NCBI GenBank assembly: GCA_000940995.1
Contig: CP005974.1
Span: 3,038,001 to 3,102,000, forward strand
Length of the DNA stretch: 64,000 nt
Direction of reading: 5' to 3'
From: Photobacterium gaetbulicola Gung47
GTDB taxonomy: Bacteria > Pseudomonadota > Gammaproteobacteria > Enterobacterales > Vibrionaceae
Positions 35,947-44,242 of this stretch are shown here, one piece after another. Every line of letters begins with the position of its first letter. Position 1 is the first letter of the stretch. Both the position numbers and the translations under genes were made by a program. The notes under the pieces are model-generated. The model did not search any database. It worked only from the letters and a program-made list of their open reading frames with translations, and was not told where the DNA came from.

Positions 35947-36052
35947 AGGTAACCCCGCTACCCTAGAACCCAATCACCTTGAAGTGATGGCGACTCCGTA
36001 GGCCGGAAGTTTTGCGCCCTATCCTTTCGGATAATTAGCCTTTAGCTGACGA
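35947..36052 (-). promoter_or_regulatory. c-di-GMP-I (GEMM) riboswitch upstream of gbpA
   Basis: On the minus strand the RNA reads GCTAAAGGCTAA, a GAAA-capped hairpin TATCCGAAAGGATA, GGGCGCAAA, CTTCCGGCCTA and finally GGGTAGCGGGGTTACC. These are the conserved blocks of the GEMM-I aptamer, including the GAAA tetraloop that docks on its receptor. It ends about 90 bases before the gbpA start codon. In V. cholerae the Vc1 riboswitch occupies the same place. I see no clear intrinsic terminator after it, so control may be at translation. The 240 bp beyond it, to the kinase gene, are AT-rich and should hold the promoter. Confidence 0.92.
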
Positions 36053-36292
36053 TACAAAAATAGGTCACTTCAATTGTTGGTTCGCCTTGAACCAGTCGAT
36101 TAAAGAGCCCGGCTATAGTTATAGTGTGTTTTTAATTAGCGACAAAAAATCAGTAATTAATAATGGAATGGTGATCTCATTTAATTCTCAACAATTAATA
36201 TTAATAAATTAACTTGGTGATATGTGATATTTTATTTATCTTAAAGCATTCACCATATAAATAATCACCAACCTAAAACAAAATAAATAATA

Positions 36293-38086
36293 TTAGTCCA
36301 AGGAGATGGTAAGTTGGACAATAACAATAAAAAACAAACAGAGCGATACGACTTTCCAGAACCTAACCGGGTTCTTGCTTTTCAAAGAACGTCCGCTTGC
36401 CTGCTTCATTATTTCAGCCGAAGGGTGGAACAAATCACTGGCGAGCTCAGAAAAGGCCGCATATCGCAGGTTGGCTTGCGGAAAGCACCCTTTTCGGATC
36501 ACCAGATCCATCCAGAATGGTAGATCACGACGGTAACTCCCCAAGGGGATATATTCTGGCCACCGGCTTATAGCCGCTGACGACGTAATAGCCTTAGGAA
36601 AAGAATAGGGGAAATGTCCAGTCAACATCTCGTAAATTATGATAGATACAGAATACATGTCGGACCTGACTGACAATTTACCCCCAGACAAACACTCTGG
36701 TGACAAATATTTAATATCACCAACAGGGACCGTTTCCTCTATTGGGGTATATATTTCATCAAAATGCTCAGAATAAACCGAACCAAAATCAATAATAACA
36801 ATTTCGTCAAGTTGATTAACGATAAGGTTTTCTGGTTTGATATCACGATGAATAAGGCGGTGACGCTGCAAAACTCGAAGTGACTTAATGATCTCCTCTG
36901 CCATTAACCGCACTTTACCTAATTCAGGCCTGGGATTATCGTCCATCCACTGGCGTAATGTTTTTCCTTCAATCCAATCACAGACATGGTATAGAAAAGG
37001 CGAATGGCGGGAAAATGGATGGATCTTCATAACCCTGTGGTTAGCTATCTGCTCCCCCAACCAGCCTTCACGCACGAAACCCTGCAGATACTGATAGTCC
37101 TCTGCAAAATTTAGCGAAGGCATCTTCAGTACATAGCGTTTAGTGTCAAATTCACTGACCGCCAAATAAACATGACTTCGCGGGCCGCTGTGCAATACCC
37201 GCAGAATACGGTACTGGTCAATCCGGTTTCCTTCTTCCAACACCGGCGGGATCACCCGTCCTGTCAGCTCCTCGATATATTCATCCATGGTCAGGCTAGG
37301 TAGCGACTGGGCCTCAAGCAGCACACCCGAGACATTATCCTGGCTGCCCGACGCCAATGCGGCCTCCACCAGCACACGCGCTTGCTGTTCGGCTGGCAAA
37401 ACACTCGAAGACAAAATTTGCTGCATGTCGGCATCGCCCAACCACTCGTGGATGCCGTCTGTGACCAGCAGCAGCCGGTCGGCTTGCTCTAGCCGTATTT
37501 GCTGAAAGTCGACTTCAATGTGGCTGTCCATCCCCAGCGAGCGTGTAAGGAAAGACTGCTGACCATATAACTGACGACGATGATCTTGGGTAAGCGGAGT
37601 CAGGATCTGATTGCGGTAGAGATAGGCTCGCGTATCTCCCACGTGCATAATATAAGCGGTATTGGACTTGATGATCACCGCGCAAAAGGTGGTTACCAAG
37701 CCGTTATGCTGCAGCTCAGATTGGTTGCTCTGATAGTAAAGCCACTGGTTCAGGGCATGCAGCACTTGGCCGGCAGAGTGCTTCACCCCCCAGGTTTTTG
37801 GCGTTGCATAGTATTCTTCAACAAACTGGCTCACACTGATCTGGCTCGCACGCTGGCCCTGTTCGCTGCAGCTGACCCCGTCAGCCAGGCAGGCAACAAC
37901 GCCTTTGTGTACCAGTTCATCACGCTGCATGGGCTGGCAGATGGCAAACGCATCCTGATTACTGGGCTTACACCCGCCCACCGAGTACCCGCCAACGTCC
38001 AACTTTAGAGTACTGGCTCTCGAAGCCCATGCCCCCCTATCCGCTTTCTGATTGGATATGCCCTCGCGCCCAGTTGTTTCACTCAT
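36293..38086 (-). CDS. Bifunctional PP2C phosphatase / Ser-Thr protein kinase of the nitrate assimilation locus
   Basis: 597 residues. PP2C domain at about 28-262: metal-binding acids appear in KPSNQDAF, ACLADGVSCSEQG, HVGDTRAYLY, LLVTDGIHEWL and GSQDNVSG. A kinase domain follows at about 290-555: Lys in YVLKMPS, catalytic HRDIKPENLI, DFGSV and a SPE motif in place of APE. The glycine-rich loop is degenerate (VLHSGPRSHVYLA), yet the other kinase residues are present. A single membrane anchor closes the protein (about 573-594). AGGAGGAGTGG precedes the ATG. It is last in the leftward cobA-nirBD-transporter set. A similar gene sits between nasA and nirB in Pseudomonas aeruginosa (PA1782), so the association is conserved, but the phosphorylation target is unknown. 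Confidence 0.9.
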   Translation of the reverse strand: MSETTGREGISNQKADRGAWASRASTLKLDVGGYSVGGCKPSNQDAFAICQPMQRDELVHKGVVACLADGVSCSEQGQRASQISVSQFVEEYYATPKTWGVKHSAGQVLHALNQWLYYQSNQSELQHNGLVTTFCAVIIKSNTAYIMHVGDTRAYLYRNQILTPLTQDHRRQLYGQQSFLTRSLGMDSHIEVDFQQIRLEQADRLLLVTDGIHEWLGDADMQQILSSSVLPAEQQARVLVEAALASGSQDNVSGVLLEAQSLPSLTMDEYIEELTGRVIPPVLEEGNRIDQYRILRVLHSGPRSHVYLAVSEFDTKRYVLKMPSLNFAEDYQYLQGFVREGWLGEQIANHRVMKIHPFSRHSPFLYHVCDWIEGKTLRQWMDDNPRPELGKVRLMAEEIIKSLRVLQRHRLIHRDIKPENLIVNQLDEIVIIDFGSVYSEHFDEIYTPIEETVPVGDIKYLSPECLSGGKLSVRSDMYSVSIIIYEMLTGHFPYSFPKAITSSAAISRWPEYIPLGSYRRDLPFWMDLVIRKGCFPQANLRYAAFSELASDLFHPSAEIMKQASGRSLKSKNPVRFWKVVSLCLFFIVIVQLTISLD

Positions 38087-38152
38087 CCACTCCTCCTAGA
38101 GCATATTCAACCTGCTGTTGCTCGCCCCAGCAGTTTCATCAACACGGCCGAC

Positions 38153-38180
38153 GGCCTACTCTGCCGTTGCAGGGTAGGCC
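38153..38180 (-). terminator. Hairpin between nitrate transporter and kinase genes
   Basis: Stem GGCCTAC / GTAGGCC with an inner GCA/TGC pairing. There is no T-run on the minus strand, so it is more likely an RNA-stability or pausing structure than a full terminator. Confidence 0.45.
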
Positions 38181-38188
38181 GGCTGAGC

Positions 38189-39664
38189 TTATCGGTTAGC
38201 GACATCAATCATCACGATACTGCCGTCTTCATTGATCTCGGCGATCTGCCCACTTGGCTCTTCCATCATTAACAAGGTGATGAAACCAATGACCGCCGTA
38301 GCCGCTATCACGTAGAAGAAGGTACTGTAATCAACCAGCGACAAAATGGTCAGGTAACACACTGCCCCTACATTCCCGTAGGCACCGGTCATTCCGGCGA
38401 TCTGGCCAGTCATCCTGCGTTTTATCAATGGTACGGTAGCAAACACCGCCCCTTCCCCCGACTGGACAAAGAACGAACAAGCCATCGCCGCCACCACCGC
38501 GAGCCATAGCGGCCAACTGCTATCCACCTGCCCCATCAGGAAGTAACCGGCGGCCAATCCTGCAGTCAAAATCAACAAAGTCGGCTTGCGGCCAAACTTA
38601 TCGGAAATCCAGCCGCCCCCCGGGCGGGACATCAAGTTCATGAAGGCATAGGCTGAAGCAACCATACCAGCCATCACCGGGGTTAACTCGAAGGTTTCCG
38701 AGAAGAACAACGGCAACATCGAGACCACAGCCAACTCCGAACCAAAGGTGGCGAAGTACAACACATTCAAAATCGCAACTTGCTTGAACTTATAGCGATG
38801 CACTTCGGGGACCGGCTTCTCAAACACCGTTTTGTTGACCCGCCATACCTGCAGAACTTCATAACAATAAATCAGGGCAAGCACGCTATAGATAGCCATC
38901 ACCGCACTATCACTGAGCATACCGATCCCGGTTGGCGATAGCTTCCATGCCAGCAGGGCCAAGGCCCCATACATCGGCAACTTCATCAACAGCAGCAGGA
39001 AGAAGTCCCCTTTCGAGGTCACCTCCATTGCACCCAACTGCTTAGGCTTGAAATACGTCGCCCCCTTTGGGGTATCCGTTACACTGGCATAGAAGACAAA
39101 GGCGAACAGCAGACTCATCACGCCGGTAATGGCCATAGCGTAGCGCCAGCCATCGTCACCGCCGAACATGATAGCAACGGTGGGCAAGGTAAAGGCCGCC
39201 GCCGCAGAACCAAAGTTACCCCAGCCACCATAAATCCCTTCCGCCGTCCCCAGCTCATTATGCGGGAACCACTCAGAGACTAGACGGATCCCGACCACGA
39301 AGCCTGCCCCGATAAAACCCAGGGCAAAACGGGCAATCGCCGCCTGAACGAAGCTGTCGGCAAAAGCAAAGACAAAACAAGGGATGGAGCAAACAGCTAA
39401 CAAGGCGGAATAAACCAGTCTCGGGCCATATTTATCGGTGAGCATACCGATGAGCACCCGGGCAGGTATGGTAAAAGCGACATTGAGGATCAATAACGTC
39501 TTAATCTCCGCCGTCGTTAACCCTAACGAAGCTTTGACCGATTGGAGGAGTGGAGCAAAGTTGAACCACACAAAAAAGGTAATGAAAAACGCAAACCAGC
39601 TAAGGTGGAGAATTTTCATTTTCCCCGTAAATGAAAAGATATTGAACTTGCCTGTTTCTGACAT
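38189..39664 (-). CDS. Nitrate/nitrite transporter, MFS (NarK/NasA type)
   Basis: 491 residues, twelve membrane segments. The nitrate signature motifs of the NNP family are seen as GNFGSAAAAFTLP near residue 155 and MSRPGGGWISDKFGRK / SGEGAVFATVPLI in the second half, and the substrate-binding Arg is in FVVGIRLVSEWFP. The longest frame adds 13 residues; AAAGGAAAC before the ATG at 39664 supports the shorter start. It lies between nirD and the phosphatase-kinase gene and presumably imports nitrate for assimilation. Confidence 0.93.
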   Translation of the reverse strand: MSETGKFNIFSFTGKMKILHLSWFAFFITFFVWFNFAPLLQSVKASLGLTTAEIKTLLILNVAFTIPARVLIGMLTDKYGPRLVYSALLAVCSIPCFVFAFADSFVQAAIARFALGFIGAGFVVGIRLVSEWFPHNELGTAEGIYGGWGNFGSAAAAFTLPTVAIMFGGDDGWRYAMAITGVMSLLFAFVFYASVTDTPKGATYFKPKQLGAMEVTSKGDFFLLLLMKLPMYGALALLAWKLSPTGIGMLSDSAVMAIYSVLALIYCYEVLQVWRVNKTVFEKPVPEVHRYKFKQVAILNVLYFATFGSELAVVSMLPLFFSETFELTPVMAGMVASAYAFMNLMSRPGGGWISDKFGRKPTLLILTAGLAAGYFLMGQVDSSWPLWLAVVAAMACSFFVQSGEGAVFATVPLIKRRMTGQIAGMTGAYGNVGAVCYLTILSLVDYSTFFYVIAATAVIGFITLLMMEEPSGQIAEINEDGSIVMIDVANR

Positions 39665-39955
39665 ATTGGTGTTTCCTTTTTTATACTGACCTGACACTAA
39701 CAATGCATTGTTTATGCCAGGTATTTATTTATTATTTATCAACAACTTAAAATGCATAAATCATTTAAAAACAAATCCAAGCACCAAAATAAGTCAAAAT
39801 TATAAATTTAAGCACCATATTGAGCCATATAACAACCTATAAGACATTATAGACTCACTTAACTTTCAAGCATTATTCAATAAAAATATATATTTATAAG
39901 AAATAAATAAAAAATCACAGCATATACTGTGATTTTTCGTCATGACGCCAACTAA
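39665..39955. other. AT-rich gap between nirD and the nitrate transporter gene
   Basis: About 290 bp, strongly AT-rich at 39711-39910. With a terminator at its nirD end, it probably carries a separate promoter for the transporter and kinase genes. I found no convincing sigma-54 element in it. Confidence 0.5.
39909..39938 (-). terminator. Terminator after nirD
   Basis: Perfect 11-bp stem AAAAATCACAG / CTGTGATTTTT with a CATATA loop and a T-run on the minus strand. It divides cobA-nirBD from the transporter gene unless read through. Confidence 0.9.
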
Positions 39956-40294
39956 TTATAAACTAAGTTGCACATCCTCACCTTGACATCGTACCGCGAA
40001 AGTTTTCAGTTTTACCTCTGGCTGTTCGATACACTGGCCTGTTTGCAAACTGAAGTGCTGCTTGTACAGGGGAGAAGCCACCACCACTTCATCACCTATC
40101 GAACCCATGATCCCCCGCGACAACACATTGGCCTCACCAATCGGATCGTAGTTCTCGACGGCATACAGGGAATCTGACCGGTGACAGTAAAAGATTGCCA
40201 CTTGCTCGTGACCCCAAAGGACACAAATACCTGAATTTTTAATGAGTGCATCTCGATGGCACACCCTATACCACTCTGCCTGCTTCTGCTCCAT
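39956..40294 (-). CDS. nirD: Nitrite reductase small subunit
   Basis: 112 residues, Rieske-like fold without the cluster cysteines and histidines. The central YAVENYDPIGEANVLSRGI and VASPLYKQHFSLQTGQC match NirD. Partner of NirB in NADH-dependent nitrite reduction to ammonia in the cytoplasm. An upstream-extended frame reaches 40354 and would overlap nirB; AGAGGAAG before the ATG at 40294 sets the start, 13 bp after the nirB stop. Confidence 0.94.
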   Translation of the reverse strand: MEQKQAEWYRVCHRDALIKNSGICVLWGHEQVAIFYCHRSDSLYAVENYDPIGEANVLSRGIMGSIGDEVVVASPLYKQHFSLQTGQCIEQPEVKLKTFAVRCQGEDVQLSL

Positions 40295-40307
40295 GCTATC
40301 TTCCTCT

Positions 40308-42917
40308 TTACTTAGTAATATCAATAATATTAATTGATTCACCAACGAGCCCACCGGGTGAAATACCCGCCGCGATATTGGCCTTACCTTGTTCCAGAGC
40401 CCTTTCTTCCCGAGTCATAGGCCTGCGCTGTCCCCGCTCCGATACATAAGCCAGTCGGCTATCTTGCTGTTCGCTATTGATAAAATGCCTGAAACGCTCG
40501 AGTTTTTCTGGCGAAGCCAGGGTCGTCTTCCACTCACACTGGTACTGGCCGAGCGTCGCTGCCATCTCCTGCTCAAGTTCTTCACCAAGGCCTAAATGAT
40601 CGTCAATCACCACTTTCTTCAGATACTCTAGACCACCTTCAAGGTTCTCCAGCCACACAGACGTCCGCTGTAACCTGTCAGCGGTGCGGATATAGAACAT
40701 CAGAAGACGGTCGACATAACTGACTAATGTATCTGCATCCAGATCACTGGCCAGCAAGTCAGCATGGCGCGGACGCATCCCGCCATTACCGCAAACATAC
40801 AGGTTCCAGCCGTTTTCCGTCGCAATCACCCCAATATCTTTGGACTGGGCTTCGGCGCATTCACGGGTACAGCCGGAAACGGCAAATTTGAGCTTATGCG
40901 GGGCACGCAGCCCTTTGTAACGGTGTTCAAGATCAATAGCAAAACCGACACTGTCCGCCACTCCGTATCGGCACCAAGTACTACCGACACAGGATTTGAC
41001 GGTACGGACGGCCTTGCCATAGGCATGGCCGGTCTCAAATCCGGCATCCACCAAAATGCGCCAGATCTCTGGTAACTCATGCAGTTGGGCACCAAACAAG
41101 TCGACCCGTTGGCCACCGGTGATCTTGGTGTAGAGATCAAACTGCTTGGCAACCTCTCCCAGCACGATCAGTTTGTCCGGGGTGATTTCTCCGCCTGGTA
41201 TACGCGGTACCACCGAGTACGTACCGTCTTTTTGCATGTTGCCGAGGAAGATATCATTGGTATCCTGCAGCTCGATGTGCGGTTCCGCCAGTACATAGTC
41301 ATTCCAGTAAGATGCCAGCATCGAGCCCACGGCTGGCTTGCAGATGTCACACCCAAGACCGCGACCATACTCTTTGAGCAAGGCATCAAAGGAGGTGATT
41401 TTTTTCACCCTTACCAGATCGGCCAGCTCCTGGCGTGAATAGGCAAAGTGCTCACAAATATGGTTGCTGACTTCTACCCCCATCGCGGCCAATTCTGCAT
41501 CCATCACTTGTTTGGCCAGTGCTGAACAGCCGCCACAGCCGGTTGACGCCTTAGTCACCGTCTTGAGATCAGCCATTGAGCAGCAGCCTTCGGCCACGGC
41601 CTGCTTGATTTGACCTTTGGTCACGTCATAGCAGGAGCAGATAGAGGCGCTGTCGGGCAAGGCATCTATCCCCAAGCCTGAAGAGGCTCCTTCCCCTTCA
41701 AACTGGGGCAGGATCAATACCGAGGGGTTCTCAGGCAGCGGCATATCGTTGAGCTTGAGTTGCAGCAGCGACGGGTAGTTACTGACATCGCCTACCAGCA
41801 CCGCGCCCAATATCTTGTCACCTTGCGGTGACAAAATTAGTCGCTTGTACACCTGCTCCAAGTCATCGCTGTAGGTATAAGACAAGGCCCCCGGCGTCGA
41901 GCCACTCACATCACCGATACTGGCCACATCCACCCCCAGCAATTTGAGCTTGGTACTCATATCAGCACCGACGAAAGCCATACCGGCTTCCGGCTGGCAG
42001 AGGTGGCTGGCCAGCACTTTGGCCATCTGGTAACCGGGGGCGACCAGACCAAAAACCCGCTGCTGCCACAGGGCACACTCACCGATGGCATAGACATCCT
42101 CGGCACTGGTCTGACAATGATCATCAATCACAATGCCGCCCCGCTCACCAACCTTCAGGCCGCACTTGCGAGCCAAGGTGTCTTGCGCACGGATCCCCGC
42201 CGAGAACACAATCATGTCGGTTTCCAGATACGAACCATCAGCAAAATTCATCCGGTAGCGGCAAGATTCACCGGCGACAATGTCAGTCGTGGCCTTGTCG
42301 GTATGAACCGATACCCCCAAAGACGCAACTTGGCGAGCAAGCAAGTCGCCCCCACCCTGATCAAGCTGAACCGCCATCAGGCGAGGGGCGAATTCCACCA
42401 CATGGGTATCAACCCCCAGCTGTCTGAGTGCATTGGCCGCTTCCAGGCCAAGCAACCCGCCCCCGACGACAACCCCCACCTGGCTCTGTGCCCCTGACTC
42501 GGCAATCGCTTCCAGATCTTCGATTGTCCGGTACACATGGCAGTGCGGCTGGTCATTGCCGGGGATCGGCGGAACAAAAGGATATGAGCCGGTTGCCAGC
42601 ACCAGTTTGTCGTAGTGCTCGCGCCGGCCGCTTTGGGTCACCACGCACTTCTCGGCGGTATCAATGTCGCAAACCTGCTCGTTAAGCAGATACTCAACCC
42701 CGCTAGCTTGGTACTCGGTTTCGTGGGCCAGCGCCAAATCCTGTGCGCTCTTGCCACTAAAATAGCTGCTTAGCTGTACTCGGTCATAAGCCAATCTAGG
42801 CTCTTCAGAAAAAGTCAGGATAGTAAACTGTGCCTGCTGATCCTGAACCTGCATATCTTCAATAAACTTGTGCCCGACCATGCCGTTACCGACCACAATA
42901 ATTCTTTTTTTATCCAT
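40308..42917 (-). CDS. nirB: Nitrite reductase (NADH) large subunit
   Basis: 869 residues. The N-terminal FAD/NAD oxidoreductase (IIVVGNGMVGHKFIED at residue 5; VGVVVGGGLLGLEAANAL near 145) is followed by two BFD-type [2Fe-2S] regions with CSCYDVTKG and STGCGGCSALAKQ. The sulfite/nitrite reductase core has siroheme-[4Fe-4S] ligands in KSCVGSTWCR and SGCTRECAEA. It reduces nitrite to ammonium with NADH. The start is the ATG at 42917, with GGGGAGAG upstream; the longer frame adds ten residues. It needs siroheme, whose pathway begins with the cobA product encoded just upstream. Confidence 0.97.
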   Translation of the reverse strand: MDKKRIIVVGNGMVGHKFIEDMQVQDQQAQFTILTFSEEPRLAYDRVQLSSYFSGKSAQDLALAHETEYQASGVEYLLNEQVCDIDTAEKCVVTQSGRREHYDKLVLATGSYPFVPPIPGNDQPHCHVYRTIEDLEAIAESGAQSQVGVVVGGGLLGLEAANALRQLGVDTHVVEFAPRLMAVQLDQGGGDLLARQVASLGVSVHTDKATTDIVAGESCRYRMNFADGSYLETDMIVFSAGIRAQDTLARKCGLKVGERGGIVIDDHCQTSAEDVYAIGECALWQQRVFGLVAPGYQMAKVLASHLCQPEAGMAFVGADMSTKLKLLGVDVASIGDVSGSTPGALSYTYSDDLEQVYKRLILSPQGDKILGAVLVGDVSNYPSLLQLKLNDMPLPENPSVLILPQFEGEGASSGLGIDALPDSASICSCYDVTKGQIKQAVAEGCCSMADLKTVTKASTGCGGCSALAKQVMDAELAAMGVEVSNHICEHFAYSRQELADLVRVKKITSFDALLKEYGRGLGCDICKPAVGSMLASYWNDYVLAEPHIELQDTNDIFLGNMQKDGTYSVVPRIPGGEITPDKLIVLGEVAKQFDLYTKITGGQRVDLFGAQLHELPEIWRILVDAGFETGHAYGKAVRTVKSCVGSTWCRYGVADSVGFAIDLEHRYKGLRAPHKLKFAVSGCTRECAEAQSKDIGVIATENGWNLYVCGNGGMRPRHADLLASDLDADTLVSYVDRLLMFYIRTADRLQRTSVWLENLEGGLEYLKKVVIDDHLGLGEELEQEMAATLGQYQCEWKTTLASPEKLERFRHFINSEQQDSRLAYVSERGQRRPMTREERALEQGKANIAAGISPGGLVGESINIIDITK

Positions 42918-42980
42918 TTCTACTCTCCCCTGAGCGGCTGACTTCACGACTCATTTCTCTTGCTCTCAAGTCAATGGCGC

Positions 42981-43838
42981 TCAAGCTGAAAGCTGGAGCT
43001 GTTTTTGTTGCTGTAGTTCGGCAACCTGACTGACCCACTGCAGCTGCTCTGCCAGCGCGACAACCTCTCCGACCACAATCAGTGCCGGCGATACCACCTG
43101 GTGCCGCTTCACCAACGCCGGCAAATCCTGCAATTGACCGGTCACGGTGCGCTGCTCGGGGCAGCACCCTTTCTCGACCAGCGCCACCGGCGTGGTAGGC
43201 GTCATCCCACAAGCCAGCAACCTATCGCGGATCATAACCGCTTTAGTAACCCCCATATAAAACACCAGGGTATGATCAAGCTGTGCCAATGCCGGCCAGT
43301 TAAGATCAAGCGACTGCTCAGCATGGCCGGTGACAAAAGTGCAACCTTGCGACACTCCCCGGTGTGTCAGCGGAATACCGGCATAGCTGGTGCAGCCGGC
43401 GGCTGCCGTGATCCCTGGCACCACGTCGACAGGCACCCCAGCCGCTTTGAGCGCCAACATCTCTTCGCTGCCCCGACCAAAAATAAAGGCATCGCCTCCT
43501 TTCAAGCGGCATACGCTATTTCCCTGCCAGGCCAGTGCAACCAGCAAATCGTTGATTGCCTCCTGACGGGTACTGTGATCTCCCTTGGCCTTACCGACAT
43601 ACAAAGCCTGGGCACTGGCCGGAAAACATGCCCGTATCTGCTTGCTAACCAAACGGTCGTAAACAATCACATCGGCTTGCTCAATACTTTGCATTGCCCG
43701 CAAGGTCAGCAGCATAGGATCACCGGGGCCAGCCCCGACCAACTCCACTTTTCCGACCTTGCGTCCCGACGCCCCTGAAGCGCTGATCAGGGCATTCCCT
43801 GCCTGTTCTCTCATCGCTGGCTTACCTCTTCTACTCAT
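42981..43838 (-). CDS. cobA: Uroporphyrinogen-III C-methyltransferase (SUMT)
   Basis: 285 residues. VELVGAGPGDPMLLTLRA is the SAM/tetrapyrrole signature at the start of the domain, and CRLKGGDAFIFGRGSEE and the VTGHAEQ region follow. It makes precorrin-2 for siroheme, here clearly for NirB. It lacks the CysG dehydrogenase/chelatase half. Longer frames reach 43889, but AGGATATGT before the ATG at 43838 favours this start; the first 30 residues are a non-conserved leader. Confidence 0.93.
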   Translation of the reverse strand: MSRRGKPAMREQAGNALISASGASGRKVGKVELVGAGPGDPMLLTLRAMQSIEQADVIVYDRLVSKQIRACFPASAQALYVGKAKGDHSTRQEAINDLLVALAWQGNSVCRLKGGDAFIFGRGSEEMLALKAAGVPVDVVPGITAAAGCTSYAGIPLTHRGVSQGCTFVTGHAEQSLDLNWPALAQLDHTLVFYMGVTKAVMIRDRLLACGMTPTTPVALVEKGCCPEQRTVTGQLQDLPALVKRHQVVSPALIVVGEVVALAEQLQWVSQVAELQQQKQLQLSA

Positions 43839-43951
43839 ACATATCCTGAGAAATCTATTACTAAGACCATCTACCAAGACCATCAGCAAAGACGATGCCA
43901 GCTGCGAGCAACCCTGCCCCAGTAAACAAATAACTAACTGTTATTTATGAA

Positions 43952-43999
43952 TTAATAGTCGTTTTCTTCGTCACGATCCGGCCAAGCCATGATGCTCAT
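43952..43999 (-). CDS. Possible leader peptide upstream of cobA
   Basis: 15-codon frame MSIMAWPDRDEENDY in the predicted 5' leader of the cobA-nirBD transcript, acidic at its end. No good ribosome binding site is visible, so this is tentative. It is reported because it begins some 35 bases after the start of transcription expected from the minus-strand sigma-54-like element. Confidence 0.2.
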   Translation of the reverse strand: MSIMAWPDRDEENDY

Positions 44000-44043
44000 T
44001 GCGCCGGTAACTGCCCGCTCCCCGTGCAAGGAAAGCGTGTTTT

Positions 44044-44059
44044 TGCACCAAAACAGCCA
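44044..44059 (-). promoter_or_regulatory. Possible sigma-54 promoter or NtrC half-site before cobA
   Basis: Minus strand reads TGGCTG-TTTTG-GTGCA, with GG and GC at the spacing of a -24/-12 element. The same bases contain GCACCA, the NtrC half-site, so either reading is possible. Confidence 0.4.
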
Positions 44060-44184
44060 CACAATCAGCATTTCATATAAGCTCAGATACCACTTTAGGG
44101 GTGTAGGCAGAATTTAAGGCCGAATATTTCGCGCACAGCAAGCTAATCATCCAATTTCTGATGGAATTTCAGCACAGCGAAAGC

Positions 44185-44200
44185 TGGCCTGGTTATTGCT
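44185..44200 (+). promoter_or_regulatory. Sigma-54 promoter of nasA
   Basis: TGGCCT-GGTTA-TTGCT, a good match to TGGCAC-N5-TTGCA with the invariant GG and GC ten bases apart. It is about 43 bp before the nasA start codon, so the leader would be about 30 bases. This fits nitrogen-limitation control by NtrC. Confidence 0.75.
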
Positions 44201-44242
44201 GAATACGTTTTAGAGCGATTACCCAGCCAAGGAGAACAGCAG

